From contig JANWIJ010000029.1 in assembly GCA_025449935.1 (NCBI GenBank), forward strand, positions 1-64,000: a stretch of DNA of 64,000 bases. Reading direction: 5' to 3'. Of the stretch, positions 29,081-37,857 are shown piece after piece. Position 1 is the first letter of the stretch, and every line of letters begins with the position of its first letter. This stretch comes from Chitinophagaceae bacterium (GTDB lineage: Bacteria > Bacteroidota > Bacteroidia > Chitinophagales > Chitinophagaceae). The notes below the pieces were generated by a model, which was not told the origin of the DNA, ran no database searches, and worked only from the letters and a program-made list of their open reading frames with translations. Position numbers and translations under genes: made by a program.

Positions 29081-29106
29081 TTGTTTTAATTTCCCCGGTT
29101 CCTAAT

Positions 29107-29625
29107 TTACGAAACAGATTTCTGAAATGAAATTTTCTTTGCGAGCCAGCTGTCTTTCACAGGCACCAGCCATGTATTTTCCAGTTCTTCTTTTGTCTGC
29201 ACAAGATTATTAAAGTATAAAGTGTCCGCATCAATAAACCCATTATCAAAAGCATATTGTATCTGCGCCAGGGGCAAAAGCTGGATCTTATCATTGAGCC
29301 AGAAAGCCAGCGTGGTTCTGTCAAACAGGTTGACCTTAAACCGTTGTTCAATATCTTTTATCAGCCTCACGGAACTATCGGTACTGCACCCGCTGACCCC
29401 GGTAGCTGTCTCGTCGGCCAGCAAAACGATAAACTGCCCGAAGAACAAGTGTGCCTCTCCTTTTACAGGTGTGCCATGACTTTTCCACTGACTCGAAAAT
29501 TCTTTCAGCAGTTCTTCCATTTCAAGCGCTTCGTTCAGGGTAAACAACCGGTTACACTGGTAGATCCACACTCTTGATCCGGGATGAAAATTACCGTCCA
29601 GCAGGTATTTATAGTCGGGTTTCAT
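29107..29625 (-). CDS. Conserved hypothetical protein
   Basis: 172 aa ORF, soluble, MKPDYKYLLDGNFHPGSRVWIYQCNRLFTLNEA. Confidence 0.75.
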   Translation of the reverse strand: MKPDYKYLLDGNFHPGSRVWIYQCNRLFTLNEALEMEELLKEFSSQWKSHGTPVKGEAHLFFGQFIVLLADETATGVSGCSTDSSVRLIKDIEQRFKVNLFDRTTLAFWLNDKIQLLPLAQIQYAFDNGFIDADTLYFNNLVQTKEELENTWLVPVKDSWLAKKISFQKSVS

Positions 29626-29654
29626 ACCGCTAAATTACAACCAAATAAATACCC

Positions 29655-30068
29655 TTGAAATATTTGCCAAAACCGGAGAATAAGATACTGGTCCATTGGA
29701 CCTACAGCCCCGGAGAATGGAGCAATTTCCTCCGTTGCAGCTTCAAACAAAAAGGATTTCTTTTATACATAATTCATTTGGCCATATCCCCATTTTCGAA
29801 AAGTATAACGGAAGTAAAAATTACGCGTCATGCAGTCTCCATCGGAAATGCACTGTATCATTTCAGTACGGATAGTCACCTGCTGAGAAAAATTGATCTG
29901 CGGGATGAAGACCGGCAGAATATACTGGCCATCACCTATGACCGGCTTTATGGCAACAGAACATCGCGTAATGAAATCCGGGTTCCCATCCCCCGGGGAA
30001 AATTGAAAGAAGCGGTACAAATTCAGGAAAGTCTGTCCCCTGCGTTAATAAACCCTCAACTGGTATAA
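29655..30068 (+). CDS. Conserved hypothetical protein
   Basis: 137 aa ORF MKYLPKPENKILVHWTYSPGEWSNFL; overlaps 3' end of the convergent gene by 24 nt. Confidence 0.65.
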   Translation: MKYLPKPENKILVHWTYSPGEWSNFLRCSFKQKGFLLYIIHLAISPFSKSITEVKITRHAVSIGNALYHFSTDSHLLRKIDLRDEDRQNILAITYDRLYGNRTSRNEIRVPIPRGKLKEAVQIQESLSPALINPQLV

Positions 30069-30509
30069 AAAATCAAATTCCTCCCTGTCATCTTCGTTAA
30101 GAACAAATCCCAATGAGGCCATCTGTTCACCTTTCGAAGCCAGGTTCCCTGATGAATCATACACGGGCCAATGATCGGTCCGGGATAAAAACTCCCAGTT
30201 TCCGGGTCCGTTCTTTTTCTTGTAAATAACTAGCCCCAGCACGATATGAGGTGTGTTCTGCAGGTGGCTCTGCAATACCTCTACCTGTATCCCAATGTTG
30301 TAATCGTTGATCCTGGCGATTGCTGTAACCGGGCTGAGCGGATTGGCAGTTAATTGAATGGTTTTGGGCGTAATAAGGTTGCTGGTGTCCGGCTCATAAG
30401 TCTCCTTATCTATTTTTGTGATGGATTTAAGCCGGAATTCAATTTTTGTTTGTGCAGCTCCGCTGAAGATGTTGAGGAGGAACAGGAAAGTGACAAAATG
30501 TTTTTTCAT
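30045..30509 (-). CDS. Secreted hypothetical protein
   Basis: Signal peptide MKKHFVTFLFLLNIFSGAAQ. Confidence 0.7.
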   Translation of the reverse strand: MKKHFVTFLFLLNIFSGAAQTKIEFRLKSITKIDKETYEPDTSNLITPKTIQLTANPLSPVTAIARINDYNIGIQVEVLQSHLQNTPHIVLGLVIYKKKNGPGNWEFLSRTDHWPVYDSSGNLASKGEQMASLGFVLNEDDREEFDFLYQLRVY

Positions 30510-30511
30510 AT

Positions 30512-31291
30512 TCAGGCGAGGCTTGCAGCGATTAATTCAGCGATATCCATCACTTTCACGGTTTCTTCTTTCTCCGCCAGTTTCACACCGTCGGTCATCA
30601 TGGTATTGCAAAAGGGGCAGGCTGATGCAATGATAGAAGCGCCCGTGCCGATGGCTTCGTGACTGCGTTCAATATTTATTCTTGTAATCCCTTTTTCTTC
30701 TTCTTTCCACATTTGTGCTCCTCCAGCACCGCAACAAAGGCCGTTACTTTTACAGCGTTTCATTTCTACCAGTTCTGCATCCAGTGCTTCAAGCACTTTT
30801 CTGGGCGCTTCATAAATGTTATTGGCCCGGCCAAGGTAGCAACTGTCGTGGTAGGTTATTTTTTTACCGGTAAAAGAGCCGCCTTCCTTCAGTTTAATTT
30901 TTCCATTGTTTATGAGCTCCTGTAAAAACACGGTATGATGGATGACCTCATAGTTGCCGCCCAGTTCGGGGTATTCATTCTTTATAGTATTGAAGCAATG
31001 CGGGCAGGCCGTTACTATTTTTTTAATACCATAATTATTCAACACCTGGATATTCTGGTAGGCCATCACCTGGAACATAAACTCATTACCGGCACGCCTG
31101 ACCGGGTCTCCGGTGCACATTTCTTCTTTGCCTAAAATCGCATAGTTGATGCCGATCTTATCCAGGATAGTAACAAAAGCCCTGGTGATCTTCTGCGCCC
31201 GCTGGTCAAAACTGCCGGCACAACCCACCCAGAAAAGAACTTCGGGGGACTGGCCGTTGGCAAACATTTCTGCGACAGTGCGGATCTGCAT
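30512..31291 (-). CDS. (Fe-S)-binding protein, HdrB-like CCG-domain
   Basis: Two CCG motifs: FWVGCAGSFDQRA...CPHCFNTIKNEYPELGG and CYLGRANN...GLCCGAGGAQMW...CPFCNTMM. Confidence 0.9.
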   Translation of the reverse strand: MQIRTVAEMFANGQSPEVLFWVGCAGSFDQRAQKITRAFVTILDKIGINYAILGKEEMCTGDPVRRAGNEFMFQVMAYQNIQVLNNYGIKKIVTACPHCFNTIKNEYPELGGNYEVIHHTVFLQELINNGKIKLKEGGSFTGKKITYHDSCYLGRANNIYEAPRKVLEALDAELVEMKRCKSNGLCCGAGGAQMWKEEEKGITRINIERSHEAIGTGASIIASACPFCNTMMTDGVKLAEKEETVKVMDIAELIAASLA

Positions 31292-31335
31292 ATTATTGGT
31301 TTGGATCAATGCAATATTAATACAATTCACCTTAT

Positions 31336-31860
31336 TTAATTCCACCACGAGATCGTGCTCAGTACTGCTATCACTATAACTATTCCCAGCAGGACCAGGC
31401 CCGCTGTGATCCAGCCCAGGATGATACCGGCTTTTGCTTTAGCATCGTTTGGATTTTCTTTCCTGGCTTCATATCCAAGCACCAATGCAAATACGGTGGC
31501 GGCCACACAGGGAATGATAAAAAGGCCAACAGGGATAAATAGACAGGCAAGGCCAATAATTCCAAGTATCATGGCTGTCTTGCCCTTATTTTTCATACCC
31601 GCGGCGCGTTGTGGATTCCCGGCCTTCCTGATCTTCCATTGCAGGACTTTCCATGCAATTTTTTCTTTAAGCGTTAGTTTCCTGCCGATCAGTTTCTGTA
31701 CATTTTTTATACTGAGGGCGGTCTTGCCCGGAAAGATGTTACCAGGATTCAGCGATGTTGCGGCTGCTGTATTTTGGGTACTGATGGAATGAGGCATATT
31801 TGCCGCAACAGCTTTGAAAGAGAAAAGAATGACAAAGCCGATGATAAAAATTCTTTTCAT
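31336..31860 (-). CDS. DUF4190-like membrane protein
   Basis: Signal peptide MKRIFIIGFVILFSFKAVA; C-terminal two-TM AMILGIIGLACLFIPVGLFIIPCVAATVFALVLGYEA. Confidence 0.75.
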   Translation of the reverse strand: MKRIFIIGFVILFSFKAVAANMPHSISTQNTAAATSLNPGNIFPGKTALSIKNVQKLIGRKLTLKEKIAWKVLQWKIRKAGNPQRAAGMKNKGKTAMILGIIGLACLFIPVGLFIIPCVAATVFALVLGYEARKENPNDAKAKAGIILGWITAGLVLLGIVIVIAVLSTISWWN

Positions 31861-31950
31861 GAAAGTTGAATTGGTTGAGGATAAATAAAAATAGGACAAT
31901 AAAATGGAGTACTGTGTTGCCGTGTGACTTATTTTTGTTACCTGCAACGG

Positions 31951-32988
31951 ATGAATAAATTCTTTCAAAAAATAACCAACTGGGAGCGCTGGAATTTTTA
32001 TGTGCTTTATTTTCCCATTGGACCGGTATGGCTCTGGTACTGCCTGCGGAGCTGGTCTTTCTGGTTTTTCAGTTCCTCTAATCCTACGATAACATTTGGT
32101 GGTTTTGAAGGTGAGGGGAAAAAAGAAATGTATGACCAGTTGCCTCCCCACCTTGTTCCCCGCACGATTTATATTATGCATGACTGGCCGTTCCCCGAGG
32201 TAAAAAAGAAAATCGCTGCAGCCGGATTCACGTTCCCCTTTATTGTAAAGCCGGATATAGGTATGAAAGGCATCCTATTCAGGAAGATCGACAACGAAGA
32301 ACAGTTGAAAAAATACCATGATAGAATTCCGGTTGAATATATTGTCCAGGACCTGGTGGAACTGCCGGTGGAGGTCAGCGTTTTTTATTTCCGTTTTCCG
32401 TGGGAGCAAAAAGGAGTGGTTAGCGGTTTTATCGACAAAGAATTGCTGCAGGTGAAAGGGGATGGCCGGGCTACCCTGAAAGAATTAATCCAAAAGCATC
32501 CGCGGGCAGGGTTCCGGATGGAAGAAATGGAGCACCGGCATGGCCATCGTTTTAACCGGGTCATCCCGGAGGGGGAAACTTTTTATTTATCCTATGCGGG
32601 CAACCATAACCGGGGTGCTCATTTTACCAACCTGCACAAAGAAATCGATGAAGACCTGCACCGGGTGTTTGACGGGCTAAGCCATTATACTGATAAGTTT
32701 TATTATGGGCGGTATGATATTAAAACTACTTCCGTGGAGGACCTGAAGAAAGGGAAGAATTTTCTTATTCTTGAATTCAATGGCTGTGGAGCCGAGCCCA
32801 ACCATATCTATGATTGTGATATGAGTATTGGTAAGGCTTATGCAACCATTCTATTACACTGGAAAACCCTTTATAAGATCAGCCGGTACAATCACCGGAA
32901 CGGAACGCCTTACTGGTCTTTTACAAAAGGGTGGAATTACCTGCGTGATGCCCGAAAGCATTTTAACATGCTGGAAAAATATGATTGA
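31951..32988 (+). CDS. ATP-grasp (D-Ala-D-Ala-ligase-like) protein with N-terminal hydrophobic segment
   Basis: FPFIVKPDIGMKGILFRKI, EYIVQDLVELPVEVSVFY, FYYGRYDIKT...LILEFNGCGAEPNHIYD. Confidence 0.75.
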   Translation: MNKFFQKITNWERWNFYVLYFPIGPVWLWYCLRSWSFWFFSSSNPTITFGGFEGEGKKEMYDQLPPHLVPRTIYIMHDWPFPEVKKKIAAAGFTFPFIVKPDIGMKGILFRKIDNEEQLKKYHDRIPVEYIVQDLVELPVEVSVFYFRFPWEQKGVVSGFIDKELLQVKGDGRATLKELIQKHPRAGFRMEEMEHRHGHRFNRVIPEGETFYLSYAGNHNRGAHFTNLHKEIDEDLHRVFDGLSHYTDKFYYGRYDIKTTSVEDLKKGKNFLILEFNGCGAEPNHIYDCDMSIGKAYATILLHWKTLYKISRYNHRNGTPYWSFTKGWNYLRDARKHFNMLEKYD

Positions 32989-33023
32989 ACTTTTCCTAAC
33001 TTGTTCAGCAAAATCGCCCGTGC

Positions 33024-33725
33024 ATGAATCGTGATGATAAAATGCTGTTGCTGCGCAACTATGATCTCTGGTGTCATTTAGATGACCGGGAATATGAAGA
33101 ACTGAACGTCGCCCATCATTTCATAGAAGCGAAGAAGGGCGACTATATTTATTTTGATTCACATCACCTCAATAAACTCTACTTTGTAAAGGACGGCTAT
33201 ATCAAGATCGGGTACGTGGATGAGGCCGGGAACGAAATCATCAAGGAGATCATCAAACAGGGGGAAATATTCGGTCAGTTCTCCCTTGAACGAAATAACC
33301 TGAACGGAGAATTTGCCCGGGCTTATAAGGGGAACGTCAGCCTCTGCGCCTTTAATATCGATGATTTTGAAAAATTATTGAAGAGCAGGCCGGAACTCGC
33401 CGTCAAATACAGCAAACAAATGGGGGAGAAGCTCCGCCGGGCTGAGTTCCGGCTGATCAACATGCTCAACAAGGATGTCAGATCGCGGGTGCTGGCTTTT
33501 TTTTATCATCTGGCGGTCATGGATGGTTATGATGGCAGCAGCCCGTCCTATACCATGAGTAATTTCCTGACGCATGATGATATTGCCAAATTAATCGGCA
33601 GTGCCCGGCAAACTGTTACCACGATGATCAACCAGCTGGAAGGCGAAGGGCTCCTTAAAATCTCCCGGAAAAAAATCATCATTACGGATGCCGCAAAATT
33701 AAAACAGCTGGTGGTTGTTACCTGA
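33024..33725 (+). CDS. Crp/Fnr family transcriptional regulator
   Basis: cNMP-binding domain plus HTH LTHDDIAKLIGSARQTVTTMINQLEGEGLL. Confidence 0.93.
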   Translation: MNRDDKMLLLRNYDLWCHLDDREYEELNVAHHFIEAKKGDYIYFDSHHLNKLYFVKDGYIKIGYVDEAGNEIIKEIIKQGEIFGQFSLERNNLNGEFARAYKGNVSLCAFNIDDFEKLLKSRPELAVKYSKQMGEKLRRAEFRLINMLNKDVRSRVLAFFYHLAVMDGYDGSSPSYTMSNFLTHDDIAKLIGSARQTVTTMINQLEGEGLLKISRKKIIITDAAKLKQLVVVT

Positions 33726-33765
33726 TCCTTCAACTATTTCCTGACTTACTTCGTATTTTCGCCGC

Positions 33766-34518
33766 ATGCATCCCCTGTTAAAGATTTTTTTTACCGGTAT
33801 GCTTGTCAGTTTCCTGGGTTCATTACCATTGGGCACACTGAATATTGCCGCCATGCAGATATCTGTATCAGATGGGGTAGCGGCCGCCATGCTTTTTTCA
33901 GCAGGATCATTACTGGTAGAGATTATTTATGTACGTATATCCCTCGTCGCGATGGACTGGATACGAAAGCAGGAAAGGATTTTGAAAGCACTGGAATGGG
34001 TTACCCTGCTGATCGTTGTGGCCCTTGCCGTCTCCAGCTTTTACGCGGCTACTCACCCTACTACTAAAGAGAATGTAATATTGAGCAGCACCCTGCCCAA
34101 ATTCCTGCTGGGGGTTATTATGAGCGCTGTAAACCCCGTGCAGATCCCTTTCTGGTTCGGATGGAGCACTGTTCTGTTTACAAAGAAAGTGTTACTCCCG
34201 CGGCAGGATCATTACAATTCATATATTTTCGGTATCGGGATCGGTACGTTTATCGGGAATTGTCTTTTTATTTTCGGAGGATTACTGATCGCCAGCAGGA
34301 TCAGCAATAACCAACATATACTGAACTGGGTTATCGGTGGCATTTTTGCCATTACCGCCCTGATCCAGCTCTGGCGGATACTGAAAAAGAAAGACGCCGT
34401 GCATAAAATGGAACACCCCGAGGAAATGACGGAAAAGATCGAAGAACAAATGGAAAGGATTGAAGAAGGGATCGACAAGATCACTCATTCCGAAAAAGAT
34501 AAAGACCAGCCGGGTTAA
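33766..34518 (+). CDS. LysE family transporter
   Basis: MLVSFLGSLPLGTLNIAAMQISVSDGVAAAM; multi-TM. Confidence 0.85.
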   Translation: MHPLLKIFFTGMLVSFLGSLPLGTLNIAAMQISVSDGVAAAMLFSAGSLLVEIIYVRISLVAMDWIRKQERILKALEWVTLLIVVALAVSSFYAATHPTTKENVILSSTLPKFLLGVIMSAVNPVQIPFWFGWSTVLFTKKVLLPRQDHYNSYIFGIGIGTFIGNCLFIFGGLLIASRISNNQHILNWVIGGIFAITALIQLWRILKKKDAVHKMEHPEEMTEKIEEQMERIEEGIDKITHSEKDKDQPG

Positions 34519-34844
34519 TCGACGATAAAAAGCCTGCAGCCTGTTTTAGTGGAGCTACGGTGCGCTTCGCAATTATCCCCGACAAAATAAGTCATGCCTT
34601 TTGTGAGTTTCATCGTACGTCCATCTTCCAGTTCCGTATCCATTTCTCCTTCGAGGCAATGCAGCACATGACCCTTTTTACACCAGTGATCGGCTTTATA
34701 ACCCGGCAAATATTCTACCAGCCGGACCCGGATATCATTCATCGTCTTTACCCGGCGGTATGCCACACCGGTGTCTCCCCGCTGTTCCGCCGGGGAAACA
34801 GAAGACCAGTCCAGGGTTTGAAAAGGAAAAGAAGAAATATTCAT
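34515..34844 (-). CDS. Cupin-fold protein
   Basis: ADHWCKKGHVLHCLEGEMDTELEDGR; start MNISSFPFQTLDW. Confidence 0.85.
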   Translation of the reverse strand: MNISSFPFQTLDWSSVSPAEQRGDTGVAYRRVKTMNDIRVRLVEYLPGYKADHWCKKGHVLHCLEGEMDTELEDGRTMKLTKGMTYFVGDNCEAHRSSTKTGCRLFIVD

Positions 34845-34860
34845 GTTGAAAGATTTTGAG

Positions 34861-36189
34861 TCAGACTTCTTCGGTCCATTTATCCCGCTCATCCGGGCTG
34901 AATTTCCAGGGAGCAAAATTGTTTTCGACATTGCTGAACATCGCATTCCATTCCTGGGGAGCATTACTTTCTTCCATGACCAGGTAGCGCCGTAATTGCA
35001 GGATAATATCCAGCGGACTTATACTGACCGGGCATTCCTGCACACAGGCATTGCAGGTGGTACAGGCACGGAGTTCTTCCGTGGAAATATAATCATGCAA
35101 TAAACTCCGGCCGTCGTCTTTATGTTCTTTGTTCTTATTGATGTTTTTCCCGACTTCTTCCATGCGGTCACGGGTATCCATCATTATTTTTCGGGGGGAC
35201 AGTAATTTACCTGTTTGCGTGGCAGGGCAGGCCGCCGAACACCTTCCGCATTCCGTGCAACTATATGCATCCATCAGGTTCTTCCAGCTGAGGTCCATTA
35301 TATCTTTTGCCCCGAATTTCGCGGGAGCTGCTGTTTCACCTGCCGGGATATTCTCAGGTTGCATTGCATATAATACCTCCTTTTGAACAGCAGGCATATT
35401 CGTCATTTCACCCATCGGTTCCAGCCTGGCATAATACGCATTGGGAAAGGCAAGAATAATATGCAGGTGTTTTGAATAGGGCAGGTAGTTCAGGAAAGCA
35501 AAAATTCCAACTATATGCAGCCACCAGCAAGCCCTTTCCGTTATTTGCAGGCTGTCATTATCCATCCCATTCAGGAGCGGGTGCAGGTATTGGGACAATA
35601 CAAAATTTCCCGTTGGATAGGCAGCATAATGTTCAACGCTCCTTGCCTGCAATAAGGTATCACTGGCATTGAGAAAAAGAAAAAGCGACATTAGTATAAC
35701 CTCAGTGATCAGTATATAATTTGCATCACTCCGCGGCCAGCCATCAAGATCCTTGCTGATAAAGCGTTTTAATTTGATAATGTTCCGGCGAACAAGGAAG
35801 ATCAGGCAGGAGACTAAAACCAGCAGGGCCAGTATTTCAAAAGAATTGATGAGAAAACGGTACAAACCGGCCAACGGAGCTGCAAATAACCGGTGAGTAC
35901 CTACAATCCCATCCAATACAATCTCCAGCACTTCAATATTGATGATAATAAATCCCGCATAAACAAAAAAGTGCATCACAGCTACCAGCGGGTTTCGAAA
36001 CATTTTCTTTTGACCAAAAGCCAGTAACAACACATTGCGCCAGCGTTGACCCGGATTATCACTGAAATCCTCATCCCGGCCCATTTTAATATTACGGCTG
36101 ATCTCTTTTACTTTCCGGCCAAAAAGCCAGATAGACACAATGCTGAGAAGAATGAAAAATACCTGTTGGGCAATTTGCATAGCAGTCAA
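34861..36189 (-). CDS. Membrane (Fe-S)-binding protein, HdrC/NarI-like fusion
   Basis: N-terminal multi-TM; CTECGRCSAACPATQTGKLLSP and CTTCNACVQECPVSISP. Confidence 0.9.
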   Translation of the reverse strand: MTAMQIAQQVFFILLSIVSIWLFGRKVKEISRNIKMGRDEDFSDNPGQRWRNVLLLAFGQKKMFRNPLVAVMHFFVYAGFIIINIEVLEIVLDGIVGTHRLFAAPLAGLYRFLINSFEILALLVLVSCLIFLVRRNIIKLKRFISKDLDGWPRSDANYILITEVILMSLFLFLNASDTLLQARSVEHYAAYPTGNFVLSQYLHPLLNGMDNDSLQITERACWWLHIVGIFAFLNYLPYSKHLHIILAFPNAYYARLEPMGEMTNMPAVQKEVLYAMQPENIPAGETAAPAKFGAKDIMDLSWKNLMDAYSCTECGRCSAACPATQTGKLLSPRKIMMDTRDRMEEVGKNINKNKEHKDDGRSLLHDYISTEELRACTTCNACVQECPVSISPLDIILQLRRYLVMEESNAPQEWNAMFSNVENNFAPWKFSPDERDKWTEEV

Positions 36190-36259
36190 TTACAGCTGCT
36201 AATTTACGGGTTGTAAACGAAGAGTTTCAAGTTCTGCTCCTTTATATTACAGGTTCAGA

Positions 36260-36661
36260 TTAGAGATCAAGCTGGACATCTACCTCTTTTATCACCTCAT
36301 TGGAGAGCTTATCTTTTGCCGTGACTTTAACCGTAGCCGTAAAGGGGGCAGTTACACCGGACACTGTCCAGTTCCAGAGAAAACGGTAAAACCCGACATT
36401 GCCGGTTGTGGAGGACTGCTGAAATAGTATTGCGCCCGTTGATTTATTCCTGATTTCCACCCTCGCTGAGGATAAAACATTATTATCCGCCATTTCCCCT
36501 TCTACGCGCAAAGTAGTTCCGTTAATGTAAAGGGTCATGGCAACGGGAGAAGTAATGGTTACCGTGGAGGGAACATCGGGTTCACTGCCACCTCCATCTT
36601 TATTACAACTAACCGAAAAGAGGATAACGGGTAAAAATATGAAGAGGAGATATTGTCTCAT
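36260..36661 (-). CDS. Lipoprotein, Ig-like fold
   Basis: MRQYLLFIFLPVILFSVSCNKDGGG lipobox. Confidence 0.75.
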   Translation of the reverse strand: MRQYLLFIFLPVILFSVSCNKDGGGSEPDVPSTVTITSPVAMTLYINGTTLRVEGEMADNNVLSSARVEIRNKSTGAILFQQSSTTGNVGFYRFLWNWTVSGVTAPFTATVKVTAKDKLSNEVIKEVDVQLDL

Positions 36662-36673
36662 GTTTGATTTTGA

Positions 36674-37717
36674 TTAAAAGTACAAAAAATGTGCCTTCAA
36701 TTTGCCATTCGACAATTCCAGGGTGGGAGCCGGGAATTTAAAAGCACTCAAAACAGTAAAAAAGAATTTCAGGGCTTTACTGCGGGTCTTTATTTTACTC
36801 AGGTCAATATCCGGGGCGATATACCATTGCCTGTATCTTTTTATATCAGGCCGGTTAAACGTGATATTACCATCATCGTCTTTCGCGATATTCTGGGTAC
36901 CCCCGAATAATCCTTCGGCCCCATATCCAAAAGAAACCGACAGCCAGGGCGGCAAAGTTGAATTTTTAAAAAAAGGCAGGAGGTTGACACTCGCCCAGTA
37001 GGTTTGCCCGTTATAATCTTTTAATAAACGCTCCCCCGAACTTTTTCCAAACAACAGATCGCTGCGTTGATCCAGCGAAGGATCCGCATAATTTTTCCGG
37101 TTAAACGAAAATTTAAGTTTGATGCGCTGATCATCCCAGGCCAGTTCCTGCGCCACCAGGGCACCGCTGCCAAGGATATTCGCGCCAAAGTCTCCCCAAC
37201 TCCATCCCCAGCCTTCACTAAAACCATCCAGCACTTCAATAACGGTTTGATAGACTGCCCCGCTCATTCCACCGATCCATATCCTTTTTTTCCGATCCAT
37301 CCCTGTCCATCGCCACATTTCCATACTGCCACGGCTTTCAATATAAGCACCGTAAAGATGACCAACTTTGTCAACCTGCTTCCATTCCGGCCAGTCGTTG
37401 AATGTATGAAACGAGGTTTGTTCATATTGGCTGTACCAGGCCGAAGACAGGGCAATCATGGCAGTACCATATCCTACCACATTGGCGCCCGCCACCAGCC
37501 AGGTTCGTTTTTTCTTTTGCCCGGGCGTGAGCGTAGTTGAATATTGACCTGATTGCAGGTCTGCCCCGGGGAGTAACCTGGCAGTATCGGGATGGACTTC
37601 ACCGGGAGTTTCTCGCAGGTAATTAATTTTTGGAGCAACCGCCGGCGAGTCTGTTTGTGCAGCCGTAAAATGATAACTGTAGATGAAAAAAAATAGTATG
37701 GGGAAATTCTTTATCAC
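36674..37717 (-). CDS. DUF2279-like outer envelope protein
   Basis: Signal peptide; FNDWPEWKQVDKVGHLYGAYIESRGSMEMWRW. Confidence 0.8.
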   Translation of the reverse strand: MIKNFPILFFFIYSYHFTAAQTDSPAVAPKINYLRETPGEVHPDTARLLPGADLQSGQYSTTLTPGQKKKRTWLVAGANVVGYGTAMIALSSAWYSQYEQTSFHTFNDWPEWKQVDKVGHLYGAYIESRGSMEMWRWTGMDRKKRIWIGGMSGAVYQTVIEVLDGFSEGWGWSWGDFGANILGSGALVAQELAWDDQRIKLKFSFNRKNYADPSLDQRSDLLFGKSSGERLLKDYNGQTYWASVNLLPFFKNSTLPPWLSVSFGYGAEGLFGGTQNIAKDDDGNITFNRPDIKRYRQWYIAPDIDLSKIKTRSKALKFFFTVLSAFKFPAPTLELSNGKLKAHFLYF

Positions 37718-37857
37718 TAATTTAATTACACGAACCGGGTAAGCACCGGGAAATTGAGGCGTATAAAAATCAAATTTACGTCACTTGCCTCTTTTCAGTT
37801 TCAAAAAGGTAAAATTCAATAACTTTCACGCTGAAACATACATTTTAAACAATAACC

